In this document: one piece after another, positions 1 to 6,891 of the stretch
How the letters are laid out: every line of letters begins with the position of its first letter
Position numbering within the stretch: the stretch's first letter is position 1
DNA from: Dehalococcoidales bacterium
GTDB taxonomy: Bacteria > Chloroflexota > Dehalococcoidia > Dehalococcoidales > Fen-1064
Assembly (NCBI GenBank): GCA_030667735.1
Contig: DAOUVG010000059.1
Location: forward strand, 1 to 7,716
Reading direction: 5' to 3'
DNA: 7,716 nt
Position numbers and translations under genes: made by a program
The notes under the pieces: model-generated
What the model saw: the letters and a program-made list of their open reading frames with translations, nothing else
Told to the model about the DNA's origin: nothing
Database searches by the model: none

Positions 1-9
1 CTTGCTCAT
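1..9 (-). CDS. Start of an unidentified gene downstream of argH, cut by the window edge
   Basis: Only ATG AGC AAG (Met-Ser-Lys) is inside the window, so the product cannot be named. The start is supported by the ATGA overlap with the argH stop (ATG at 9-7, TGA at 8-6), the same coupling seen at argB/argD, and by a purine-rich GAGGAGG stretch about ten bases upstream, inside the argH coding end. It is probably the next gene of the arginine operon. The call rests on position and these two signals alone. Confidence 0.5.
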
Positions 10-1388
10 CTCGCAGCTTCCTCCTCGAGCGTCTTTCTGGCATCGGCAAGCGCCTGCTCGACCCGTGTTGGTGCCGTTCCTCCGATGTTATCCCTGGCCG
101 CCAGCGAGGATTCCACCGTGATTGCCAGGACGTCATCATCGAACCGTGGAGAGAACTCCCGGTACTCACTGAGCTTTAGCTCGTCCAGCGCCTTCTCCTG
201 CCTGGCGGCGTAGCTCACCAGCCGGGCCACGATATCGTGGGCATTGCGGAATGGTTCACCCTTCTTGACCAGGTAGTCGGCCAGGTCGGTGGCCAGCAGG
301 TACCCCTGCCGAACGGCCCGTCCGGTATTCTCCGGCTTCACGCGGAGTGTTGACACCATGCCGGCAAACACCTCAAGGGTGGCCAACAGCGTGTCCACGG
401 TATCAAAGAAGCCTTCCTTGTCTTCCTGCATGTCCCGGACGTAGGCCAGGGGAAGGCCCTTCATCATCGTCAGCAGAGATATCAGGTTGCCGTATATTCG
501 CCCCGTCTTACCGCGGGCCAGCTCGGCAACATCCGGGTTCTTCTTCTGGGGCATGATGCTCGACCCGGTGGCGTAGGCATCATCCACTTCGATAAAGTCG
601 AACTCCGTCGAGGACCAGAGGATAATCTCCTCCGCCAGCCGCGAGAGGTGCATCATGCAGATGCTCGCCGCGGACTGATACTCAATCAGGAAGTCCCGGT
701 CACTGACGGCGTCGATGCTGTTACGGCTTACCTGGTCGAAGCCCAGTTCCTTGGCAAGGAACTCACGGTCTATATTGTAAGTAACACCGGCGAGAGCACC
801 GCTGCCCAGAGGCAGGACATCGGTCCGCTGGCGGCAGCACTTGAACCGTTCGATATCCCGCTCCAGCATCTCGAAGTAGGCCAGCAGGTGATGGGCCAGA
901 AGCACCGGCTGTGCCCGCTGCAGGTGCGTGTATCCCGGCACGACTACTTCCTTATTGGTCTCGGCCAGAGTGACCATGGCCTTTTGCAGCTTGCGCAGTG
1001 CACTGACGGTCTGCGAGATGGCGTCGCGGGTGAAAAGGCGTATATCAAGGGCTACCTGGTCGTTCCGCGAGCGGGCAGTGTGGAGCTTGCCCCCGACTTC
1101 CCCCACCTTCTCGATAAGGCGGGCTTCGATGTTCATGTGGATGTCTTCCAGTTCCGGTTTGAAGTCAAAATCACCCTGCTCAATCTCTTCCTTGATGGAG
1201 TTGAGACCGCCGATGATAGTATCTGCGTCCTGCTTTGAGATAATACCCTGCCTGGCCAGCATTCGGGCGTGCGCAATGCTCCCCGCGATGTCGTAGGGAT
1301 AAAGCCGCCAGTCATACCGGATGGAGGCGGTATAGGTCTCCGCCCGTTTGTCGGCGTCCTTCTCAAAACGACCGCGGATATGGCTCAT
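6..1388 (-). CDS. argH: Argininosuccinate lyase
   Basis: ArgH splits argininosuccinate into arginine and fumarate, the last step of arginine synthesis, in the cytoplasm as a homotetramer. The 460-residue length is normal for the family. Visible fumarase/aspartase superfamily motifs are HTARSRNDQ (about 103-111), GYTHLQRAQP with the conserved histidine (about 152-161), and the flexible serine-loop signature GSSIMPQKKNPD (about 275-286). The N-terminal stretch with RYDWRLYPYDIAGS is also typical of ArgH. The ATG at 1388 lies one base after the argG stop (TAG, 1392-1390), with GAGG just upstream in the end of argG, so translation is probably coupled. Its TGA overlaps the start of the next gene. 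No disruption or missing catalytic segment is seen. Confidence 0.97.
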   Translation of the reverse strand: MSHIRGRFEKDADKRAETYTASIRYDWRLYPYDIAGSIAHARMLARQGIISKQDADTIIGGLNSIKEEIEQGDFDFKPELEDIHMNIEARLIEKVGEVGGKLHTARSRNDQVALDIRLFTRDAISQTVSALRKLQKAMVTLAETNKEVVVPGYTHLQRAQPVLLAHHLLAYFEMLERDIERFKCCRQRTDVLPLGSGALAGVTYNIDREFLAKELGFDQVSRNSIDAVSDRDFLIEYQSAASICMMHLSRLAEEIILWSSTEFDFIEVDDAYATGSSIMPQKKNPDVAELARGKTGRIYGNLISLLTMMKGLPLAYVRDMQEDKEGFFDTVDTLLATLEVFAGMVSTLRVKPENTGRAVRQGYLLATDLADYLVKKGEPFRNAHDIVARLVSYAARQEKALDELKLSEYREFSPRFDDDVLAITVESSLAARDNIGGTAPTRVEQALADARKTLEEEAAR

Positions 1389-1389
1389 G

Positions 1390-2643
1390 CTAAGCCTCGT
1401 TTTCCTCTTGGTCCCGGTGAGCCATTATACTCAACGGCCCCTCGACATCGGCCAGAATCTGTGCTTGTGCCTGGGTCTTCGCCGGCAGGCCCCATAGATG
1501 AATGAAGCCCAGAGCCGCACTCTGGTCAAACTGGTCGCCCTTGTCGTAAGTGGCCAGGCCGAGGTTATACAGCGAGCGGGGCGATTTGCGTCCGGCGACC
1601 GTTGCGCTGGCCTTGAAGAGCTTCATCCTCACGGTGCCGGTAACAGAGCGCTGCGAACTGATGATATAGGCCGAGAGGTCACGGTTGAGGGCACTGAACC
1701 AGAGACCGTTGTAGACCATGTCCGAATATTCCATGGTCACCCTCTCCTTGAACCGTAACTGGTCTTTGGAGAGGGTTATCGCTTCTAGTGCCCGGTGTGC
1801 CTGGAGCAGAACGGTGGCTGCGGGCGCTTCGTATATCTCCCGCGACTTTATTCCTACGACCCGGTTCTCGATATGGTCAATCCGCCCGATGCCATGATTG
1901 CCGGCTAACTCGTTCAACTCCATGATAAGGTTGATACCGTTCATTGGCCGGCCATCGAGGCTGACAGGGATGCCCTTGGCGAAACCAATCTCTATGTAGG
2001 TGGGTTTGTCCGGGGTCTGGTCGGCCGATTTTGTCCATGTGAAAGCGTCTTCCGGCGGCTCTGCCCAGGGGTCTTCCAGGACACCGCACTCGATGGCTTT
2101 ACCCCACAGGCATTCATCGATGGAGTAGGGGCTGCTTGCAGTTATTGGAAGGGGAATATTGTGCTTCTGGGCATAGGCCATCGTCTCTTCCCGTGTCATT
2201 CCCCATTCCCGTGCCGGGGCAATGATTCTGAGGTCCGGTGCCAGGGTATTGATACCAACGTCGAACCTTACCTGGTCGTTCCCCTTCCCCGTACAACCGT
2301 GGGCCACCGCGGTTGCCCCTTCTTCATGTGCGGTATCTACAAGTAACTTTGCCATGAGAGGTCGGGACAGGGCAGTTGCCAGGGGGTATTGACCTTCATA
2401 GAGGGCGTTTGCCTGCAGTGCCGGAAATATGAAGTAATCTACGAAAGACTGCTTTACATCGACTACCAGTGCTTTTATTGCGCCGACCTTCAATGCCTTT
2501 TCCTTCACGGCGGTAAAATCTTTTTCATTGCCAACATCGATAGTCAACGTAATAACGTCCAGACCATAGTTCTCCTGTATCCATGTGACTGCCACCGATG
2601 TATCCAGACCGCCGCTATAGGCCAGTATTACCTTATCTGCCAT
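1390..2643 (-). CDS. argG: Argininosuccinate synthase
   Basis: ArgG joins citrulline and aspartate using ATP, giving argininosuccinate, AMP and pyrophosphate. The 417 residues match the usual bacterial length. The N-type ATP pyrophosphatase loop AYSGGLDTS is at about 8-16. EGQYPLATALSRP (about 83-95) and AHGCTGKGNDQVRF (about 114-127) are the citrulline- and aspartate-binding segments of the family. SPYSIDECLWG (about 171-181) is also typical. The ATG at 2643 is fixed by a strong Shine-Dalgarno sequence (GGAGGAG, 2657-2651) seven bases upstream. The gene follows argD after a 50-bp gap that contains a stem-loop, so its expression may be partly separated from the argJ-argB-argD part. It ends one base before argH. 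Confidence 0.97.
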   Translation of the reverse strand: MADKVILAYSGGLDTSVAVTWIQENYGLDVITLTIDVGNEKDFTAVKEKALKVGAIKALVVDVKQSFVDYFIFPALQANALYEGQYPLATALSRPLMAKLLVDTAHEEGATAVAHGCTGKGNDQVRFDVGINTLAPDLRIIAPAREWGMTREETMAYAQKHNIPLPITASSPYSIDECLWGKAIECGVLEDPWAEPPEDAFTWTKSADQTPDKPTYIEIGFAKGIPVSLDGRPMNGINLIMELNELAGNHGIGRIDHIENRVVGIKSREIYEAPAATVLLQAHRALEAITLSKDQLRFKERVTMEYSDMVYNGLWFSALNRDLSAYIISSQRSVTGTVRMKLFKASATVAGRKSPRSLYNLGLATYDKGDQFDQSAALGFIHLWGLPAKTQAQAQILADVEGPLSIMAHRDQEENEA

Positions 2644-2650
2644 TTTGGAT

Positions 2651-2657
2651 CTCCTCC
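2651..2657 (-). promoter_or_regulatory. Strong ribosome binding site of argG
   Basis: GGAGGAG lies seven bases before the argG ATG. It is the strongest Shine-Dalgarno match in the operon and sits in the only sizeable intergenic gap, so argG can probably start translation independently of argD. Confidence 0.8.
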
Positions 2658-2670
2658 AGGTAGAGTATAT

Positions 2671-2693
2671 TGCCTGACGCTAATTTTCAGGCA
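2671..2693 (-). repeat. Stem-loop in the argD-argG gap
   Basis: A perfect 7-bp inverted repeat, TGCCTGA / TCAGGCA, with a 9-base AT-rich loop, begins immediately after the argD stop codon. Read on the operon strand it is followed by AATATACTC rather than a U-tract, so it is not a classical intrinsic terminator. An RNA processing, stability or partial-attenuation site between the two halves of the operon is plausible. Its function is inferred; only the repeat itself is seen. Confidence 0.6.
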
Positions 2694-3881
2694 TCAGTTA
2701 TCAATGCCGGACAGGCTTTTATCCAGTATACCAAGCGCTTCATCAACTTCGCTATTACCAATGATAAGCGGCGGCATGAAGCGCAGGGCGTTAGGCTTGA
2801 CGCAGTTAACCAGCATACCATTCTCAAGGCAAGCGTTTAACATATCCTGGCCGATCTCACGGTCAAACTCTATGGCTAGTAATAGGCCGCGACCGCGAAC
2901 GTCGGTGATGAACGGATATTTCTTTTGCAGGTTTTTCAGGCTGTCAGTAAGATACTGTCCCACTTTCCTGACATTGGCTGTGATATCATTCTCAATAATA
3001 AAACTAACGGTTGCACAGGCAGCAGCACAGGTAAGCGGGTTACCGCCGAAGGTAGAGCCGTGCTCTCCCGGGACGAAAACGCAGACTTTATCCTTGGCCA
3101 TAAATGCCCCGATAGGCACACCACTACCCAGACCTTTAGCCAGGGTCATTATATCCGGTTCAATTCCGTATTGCTCGTATGCGAAAAGTGTCCCCAGTCG
3201 GCCTATCCCCGTCTGTATTTCATCCAGGATAAGCAGTATTCCCTTCTCGTCGCACCAGGCACGCACACTGGCGAGATAGTCTTCATCGGGAACATTGACG
3301 CCGCCTTCTCCCTGAAGAGGTTCCAGCATTACGGCACAGGTCTGTTCGGTAGTGGCTTCCTTGATTGCTTTAATGCTGTTATATTCCACGTTTTTGAAAC
3401 CAGTCGGCAGGGGAATATAGGATGCCTGGAATTTTGCCTGCCCGGTGGCAGCGGTCATAGCCAGGGTACGTCCGTGGAAGGAATCGAGTGCAGTAATAAT
3501 TTCGTAGGCACCGTTCAGTTTGAGACTGCCGTAGCGACGTGCCAGTTTCACCGCACCTTCACAGGCTTCGGCACCACTATTGCATGCGTAGACCTTGTCC
3601 AAACAGCTATTCTCGACGAGGAGTTGAGCCAGTTGAATCTGGGGGACGGTATAGAACTGGTTTGAGGTCTGGATGAGCGTTTTTACTTGCTCGGTTAACG
3701 CCTTAACGAGTGAGGGATGGCAGTGTCCCAGACTGTTGACTGCCCATCCACTGACAAAGTCCAGGTATTCCCGTCCGGCATCGTCCCATATACGGGCACC
3801 TTCACCCCTGACCAGGGTGACCGGGACGCGGTTTCCGGTTTTCATGTAATACTTCTTCTCAAGCTCTTGCCAGTCAGTCAT
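2694..3881 (-). CDS. argD: Acetylornithine aminotransferase
   Basis: ArgD is a PLP enzyme that interconverts N-acetylglutamate semialdehyde and N-acetylornithine, with glutamate as amino donor. Many homologues also act in lysine synthesis as succinyldiaminopimelate aminotransferase. The 395-residue product shows the class III layout: CNSGAEACEGAVKLAR (about 100-115, cofactor phosphate), SFHGRT (134-139), LEPLQGEGGV (186-195), LILDEIQTGIGRLG with the PLP-contacting Asp220 (217-230), and TLAKGLGSG with the likely Schiff-base Lys249. GSTFGGNPL (275-283) is also conserved. The ATG at 3881 overlaps the argB stop as ATGA and has AAGGAG seven bases upstream inside argB. Parts of the gene are clearly more AT-rich than argH. 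Other class III transaminases such as ornithine aminotransferase are similar, but the operon makes ArgD the best call. Confidence 0.95.
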   Translation of the reverse strand: MTDWQELEKKYYMKTGNRVPVTLVRGEGARIWDDAGREYLDFVSGWAVNSLGHCHPSLVKALTEQVKTLIQTSNQFYTVPQIQLAQLLVENSCLDKVYACNSGAEACEGAVKLARRYGSLKLNGAYEIITALDSFHGRTLAMTAATGQAKFQASYIPLPTGFKNVEYNSIKAIKEATTEQTCAVMLEPLQGEGGVNVPDEDYLASVRAWCDEKGILLILDEIQTGIGRLGTLFAYEQYGIEPDIMTLAKGLGSGVPIGAFMAKDKVCVFVPGEHGSTFGGNPLTCAAACATVSFIIENDITANVRKVGQYLTDSLKNLQKKYPFITDVRGRGLLLAIEFDREIGQDMLNACLENGMLVNCVKPNALRFMPPLIIGNSEVDEALGILDKSLSGIDN

Positions 3882-4702
3882 TTCTTGACTCCTTTTATGG
3901 TTGTGCCTATCTCCTCGCCTTCGATTTCTCTGAGCAGGGCGTGGGGTGTTTTGCCGCCAATAATTGAGGCGGTACTGCTTCGGGAAAGAGCCTTCAGGCA
4001 GGCTCTAAGCTTGGGAATCATCCCCCCGGAAGCTACGCCCGAAGATAGTAATTCCTCAGCTTCAGCAGGGGAAAGGTGGGCAATCAGATTATCCTGCTTA
4101 TCATGAATACCGTCAACGTCGGTGAGGAAGATAAGCCGTTCGGCGGCGATTGCCGCGGCAATTTCACCAGCGACAGTATCACCGTTAACATTTAGTATCT
4201 GCGGGTCACCATCTGACCTGCCAGGTACGTGAAGACTCAGCGGGGCGATTACGGGAATAAAGCCTGAACTCAGCAGAGTATCGAGGATACTGATATTTAC
4301 CCTGGTGATTGTGCCTACGAAACCCATTTCTTTTTCCCTGAGTTTGCCTTCAAGCAGGGCACCATCCACGCCGCTGATGCCAACAGCCTTACCTTCACGG
4401 CTATTCAGCAGGGTTACTATTTCCTTATTAGCCAGACCGGCCAGCACGGAGATAACCACTTCCAGGGTTGGCCTGTCGGTCACCCTTTCACCACGGACGA
4501 AATGAGTGGTAATGGCTTGCTTCTTGAGCCATTCGGTTATCATTTTGCCCCCTCCGTGCACGATAACCATTGGAACGCCGCGTCGTTGAAGTTCCACGAT
4601 ATCTTCAACATCACCAACATCCAGAACGGTCGGTTCGTGTTTACCGAAGGTGCTGCCGCCTATCTTGATTACGATTACTTCGTTCAGTCTGGTTTTCATC
4701 AT
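3878..4702 (-). CDS. argB: Acetylglutamate kinase
   Basis: ArgB phosphorylates N-acetylglutamate to N-acetylglutamyl-5-phosphate, the committed and often arginine-inhibited step. The product has 274 residues. Amino acid kinase motifs are VIKIGGS (11-17, phosphate-binding Lys13), VHGGG (48-52, glycine-rich loop), RGERVTDRPTLEVV (70-83, acetylglutamate-binding region), NVNGDTVAGEIA (171-182) and LTDVDGI (193-199). GGMIPKL (226-232) carries the second conserved lysine. The glycine loop reads HGGGK where many homologues have HGGGP. I see no long N-terminal helix of the kind found in arginine-inhibited hexameric ArgB, so arginine control at this enzyme is uncertain. Two tandem ATGs (4702 and 4699) are possible starts; AGGG upstream is better spaced for the second. 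The argJ stop lies 20 bases upstream, and the end overlaps argD by four bases. Confidence 0.95.
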   Translation of the reverse strand: MMKTRLNEVIVIKIGGSTFGKHEPTVLDVGDVEDIVELQRRGVPMVIVHGGGKMITEWLKKQAITTHFVRGERVTDRPTLEVVISVLAGLANKEIVTLLNSREGKAVGISGVDGALLEGKLREKEMGFVGTITRVNISILDTLLSSGFIPVIAPLSLHVPGRSDGDPQILNVNGDTVAGEIAAAIAAERLIFLTDVDGIHDKQDNLIAHLSPAEAEELLSSGVASGGMIPKLRACLKALSRSSTASIIGGKTPHALLREIEGEEIGTTIKGVKK

Positions 4703-4722
4703 CTTTCCCTGGTGAGGGCCTG

Positions 4723-5217
4723 TCAGGTCGTGTACTTGCTGTTGATGAGGACGTATTCTTCGGTGAGGTCGCAGCCCCAGGCGGTGGCTGAAGCCGGGCC
4801 CAGGTTGAGATTGACGGTTATCGTAACCTCACTCCGTTTTAGAACCTGGACAACGCCAGCCTCGTTAAAAGGTTGCGGCGTACCTGCTTTGAGTACCATA
4901 GTATCTCCGATGTAGACATCGAGTGTAGCCTCTTCTACCTTTGCCCCGCTCCGCCCCAGTGCGGCGACCACCCGTCCCCAGTTGGGGTCACAACCGTAGA
5001 CGGCGGACTTGAGCAGGGGCGAGCTTACTATTGTCCGTGCCGCTGCTACGGCATCTGCCTGGCTGGCTGCAGCGTTAACGGTGACCTCAATCAGCTTGGT
5101 GGCCCCTTCGCCGTCGCGTGCGATGGACTTTGCCAGACGGATGCAGACCCGGTCAAGGGCTTCCTGGAAGATTTCGGCGGACCTGGTCCCCTCTAAAAGA
5201 GGTGCGTTTCCCGCCAT
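4723..5217 (-). CDS. argJ: ArgJ C-terminal part, downstream of the in-frame TGA
   Basis: This is the remainder of the ArgJ beta chain, 164 residues, in exactly the same frame as the upstream part. Counted in full-length numbering (first ATG at 5943), it carries residues needed for substrate binding in the family: Glu279 in the D-G-E-G-A-T-K segment, Asn401, and the terminal Thr406 in the NSKYTT ending. The DPNWGR motif is also present. The ATG at 5217 follows the TGA without any gap, but the bases before it (TTATTAATGGCCAAC) contain no convincing Shine-Dalgarno. Separate translation would need termination-reinitiation by the same ribosome. Alternatively this is not a gene on its own but the 3' end of one argJ interrupted by a point mutation, an assembly error or a recoded stop. 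Without the upstream part it has no nucleophile and cannot work alone. Confidence 0.85.
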   Translation of the reverse strand: MAGNAPLLEGTRSAEIFQEALDRVCIRLAKSIARDGEGATKLIEVTVNAAASQADAVAAARTIVSSPLLKSAVYGCDPNWGRVVAALGRSGAKVEEATLDVYIGDTMVLKAGTPQPFNEAGVVQVLKRSEVTITVNLNLGPASATAWGCDLTEEYVLINSKYTT

Positions 5218-5220
5218 TCA
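5218..5220 (-). other. In-frame TGA inside argJ, directly followed by ATG
   Basis: The operon strand reads ATG GCC AAC TGA ATG GCG GGA AAC here. Family knowledge puts glycine at the TGA position, and GGA to TGA needs a single base change. The spacing from the catalytic Thr193 to Glu279 is as expected if the TGA stands for exactly one residue, so there is no frameshift. TGA is a genuine stop at the ends of argJ, argB, argD, argH and the FAH gene, which argues against a changed genetic code. Confidence 0.9.
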
Positions 5221-5943
5221 GTTGGCCATTAATAAAAGGGTATCGCTCGGGCTGGTATCGCCATCGATGGAGACCATGTTGAAAGAGACGCTGGCCGCGC
5301 GACGCAGCGCCAGCTCCAGGAAGGACGGGTCTACGGCAGCATCCGTGGTCAGGAAGCAGAGTAGGGTTGCCATATTGGGATGTATCATACCGGAACCCTT
5401 GGCCACGCCACCGATGGTGTAGCGTGTATCTCCGTCACGAACGACTACCGCCTCCTCCTTGGGGAATGTGTCTGTGGTCATAATCGCCATGGCCAATTCG
5501 TGCCCGCCATCATCGGACAGGCTGATGCTGTTCAGGCCGTCCTTTATCCGTTCCATGGGCAGCAGTCGACCGATAACACCGGTACTGGCCACGAGAACGT
5601 TCTCCGCTTCGGTGCCGATGCTGTTTGCCGTCAGGGATGCAACTTCCGCGGCGTCGGCCAGGCCCCGGTCACCGGTACTGGCATTGGCGCAACCGCTATT
5701 GGCAACCACTGCCATCGCTCGATGACCTTCCCGGAGTCGTTGTTGACATAACAGTACGGGCGCAGACTTGATACTGTTGGAAGTGAGCAGACCGGTGGTG
5801 ACACATGGCTCCTGCGAGAAAAGGACTCCCAGGTCCAGCCTGTCACCGGCGCTCCCCTTTATTCCGGCGGCGGTGGCACCGGCGTGAAACCCCTGCGGCG
5901 AGGTGACCGTGCCGCTCTCGATGAACTCAATTTCAGCTTCCAT
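5218..5943 (-). CDS. argJ: Glutamate N-acetyltransferase/amino-acid acetyltransferase (ArgJ), N-terminal part up to an in-frame TGA
   Basis: ArgJ moves the acetyl group from N-acetylornithine to glutamate, closing the acetyl cycle; some versions also use acetyl-CoA. The family cuts itself before a threonine into alpha and beta chains. Here KGSGMIHPNMATLL places the nucleophile at Thr193, with Thr156 and Lys182 as further binding residues. The N-terminal GTVTSPQGFHAGATAAGIK is typical. The frame stops at codon 242 (TGA, 5220-5218), in a place where homologues read A-N-G-x-A-G-N, and resumes in frame. Read through, the product would be 406 residues, normal for ArgJ. I chose ATG 5943 because homologues start close to this point; a TTG at 5982 would add 13 residues and lies in a likely -35 box. 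Truncated at the TGA, it keeps the whole alpha chain but only 49 residues of beta. Confidence 0.9.
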   Translation of the reverse strand: MEAEIEFIESGTVTSPQGFHAGATAAGIKGSAGDRLDLGVLFSQEPCVTTGLLTSNSIKSAPVLLCQQRLREGHRAMAVVANSGCANASTGDRGLADAAEVASLTANSIGTEAENVLVASTGVIGRLLPMERIKDGLNSISLSDDGGHELAMAIMTTDTFPKEEAVVVRDGDTRYTIGGVAKGSGMIHPNMATLLCFLTTDAAVDPSFLELALRRAASVSFNMVSIDGDTSPSDTLLLMAN

Positions 5944-5953
5944 TTCAGATTCT

Positions 5954-5982
5954 ATGATAACATAACGACCATAACCAGGCAA
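5954..5982 (-). promoter_or_regulatory. Predicted sigma-70-type promoter of the arg operon
   Basis: On the minus strand TTGCCT (5982-5977, -35) is separated by exactly 17 bases from TATCAT (5959-5954, -10, five of six matches to TATAAT). Only ten bases separate the -10 from the argJ ATG at 5943, so transcription would start about three or four bases before the start codon, giving an almost leaderless mRNA. This agrees with the absence of a Shine-Dalgarno in front of argJ. I see no convincing ARG-box operator. If argC lies elsewhere, this would be the main operon promoter. Confidence 0.45.
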
Positions 5983-6047
5983 TTTAAGCGTGTGCTATGT
6001 GATGGCCTTGTAATTCGCCTGCTATGTCGGTTAAACTGAAACCTGTA

Positions 6048-6809
6048 ATGAAATTCGTACGGTTCGCCACCGGCAGGAAGACCAGGTACGGTGTACTGAG
6101 TGGTCAGACCATACAGGTCATTAACGGCAGTCCGCTTCGCCGGTTCACGCGTGTTGATGAGTACCACCAATTGAGCGAGGTCAGGCTGCTCGCGCCTTGC
6201 CTGCCTTCCAAAATAGTGGCCATAGGCCTTAACTATCGCAAACATGCCGAGGAGGCAGGCATGCCGATACCCGACGTCCCGCTGATTTTCCTCAAACCAT
6301 CGACTTCCGTAATCGGACCGGAGGATAATATTATCTATCCGGCCATGTCGTCCCATGTCGACTACGAGGGCGAGTTCGGTGTGGTGATTGGCAGGAGGGC
6401 GCGACGGGTGTCGCCGGACGAAGCGCTGGACTACGTGCTCGGCTATACCTGCTTAAACGACGTTTCCGCTCGTGACCTCCAGGGTCTGGACGGGCAGTGG
6501 ACGCGCGCCAAGGGTTTTGATACCTTTGCGCCATTCGGCCCCTGCATCGAGACGGAGCTTGACCCCGACAATGCTCCGGTCGAGACATACCTCAACGGGG
6601 AACTGAAACAGCAGGGCAACACCAACGACCTCATTCACTCCGTCCGGGATGTAATCAGCTTTGCCTCGCACGTGATGACGCTGCTGCCCGGTGACGTCAT
6701 CGCCACCGGTACTCCCAGTGGCGTCGGCCCGATGTCCGTCGGCGATACCGTGGAGATAAGAATTGAGCCTGTCGGCACGTTGAGGAACTACATCGTCAGT
6801 CCTGCCTGA
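6048..6809 (+). CDS. FAH-family hydrolase/isomerase/decarboxylase (FAHD1-like)
   Basis: The product is a 253-residue member of the fumarylacetoacetate hydrolase C-terminal family, metal-dependent enzymes that cleave C-C bonds, decarboxylate or isomerise beta-keto acids. A short N-terminal region (1-48) precedes the catalytic domain. GLNYRKHAEEAG (60-71) carries the His66/Glu69 pair expected of the lid catalytic dyad. Glu107 and Glu109 in DYEGEFGVVIG and Asp138 in NDVSARD are the likely Mg2+/Mn2+ ligands, with the same 29-residue spacing as in FAHD1-type enzymes. DGQWTRAKGFDTFAPFGP (148-165) and TGTPSGVGP (220-228) complete the family pattern. Candidates are acylpyruvase, oxaloacetate decarboxylase or hydroxyheptadienedioate isomerase; the sequence alone does not decide. 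An in-frame ATG at 6024 would add eight residues, but family members usually start at MKFVRFA. Neither start has a clear ribosome binding site. It is divergent from argJ. Confidence 0.9.
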   Translation: MKFVRFATGRKTRYGVLSGQTIQVINGSPLRRFTRVDEYHQLSEVRLLAPCLPSKIVAIGLNYRKHAEEAGMPIPDVPLIFLKPSTSVIGPEDNIIYPAMSSHVDYEGEFGVVIGRRARRVSPDEALDYVLGYTCLNDVSARDLQGLDGQWTRAKGFDTFAPFGPCIETELDPDNAPVETYLNGELKQQGNTNDLIHSVRDVISFASHVMTLLPGDVIATGTPSGVGPMSVGDTVEIRIEPVGTLRNYIVSPA

Positions 6810-6882
6810 TAGCATCTCCTCGAAGCCACAAGACATTCTCCTCTTTTTAGTAATCATTTCCGCCGCTGTGCTATGCTATGCT

Positions 6883-6886
6883 GGAG
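6883..6886 (+). promoter_or_regulatory. Ribosome binding site that decides the start of the cysteine-rich gene
   Basis: GGAG lies five bases before ATG 6892. It favours this start over the upstream GTG at 6868, which has no comparable site and would add eight residues (MLCYAGVR). Confidence 0.65.
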
Positions 6887-6891
6887 TTAGA

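Noticed and set aside
648..1238. Long open frame of 196 codons on the plus strand, opposite argH
   Set aside because: It is the antisense shadow of a highly conserved gene and its translation has no recognisable motif.
2389..3279. Plus-strand open frame of 296 codons opposite argG and argD
   Set aside because: It crosses two well-supported genes on the other strand, including their intergenic stem-loop, and has no family signature or ribosome binding site.
5218..5220. UGA as selenocysteine or as a genome-wide sense codon
   Set aside because: The family residue is glycine rather than cysteine, I see no obvious bacterial SECIS-type hairpin right after the TGA, and TGA is the normal stop of several genes in the window.
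6810..6891. Intrinsic terminator between the FAH gene and the cysteine-rich gene
   Set aside because: A TTTTT run is present (6844-6848), but no stem precedes it.
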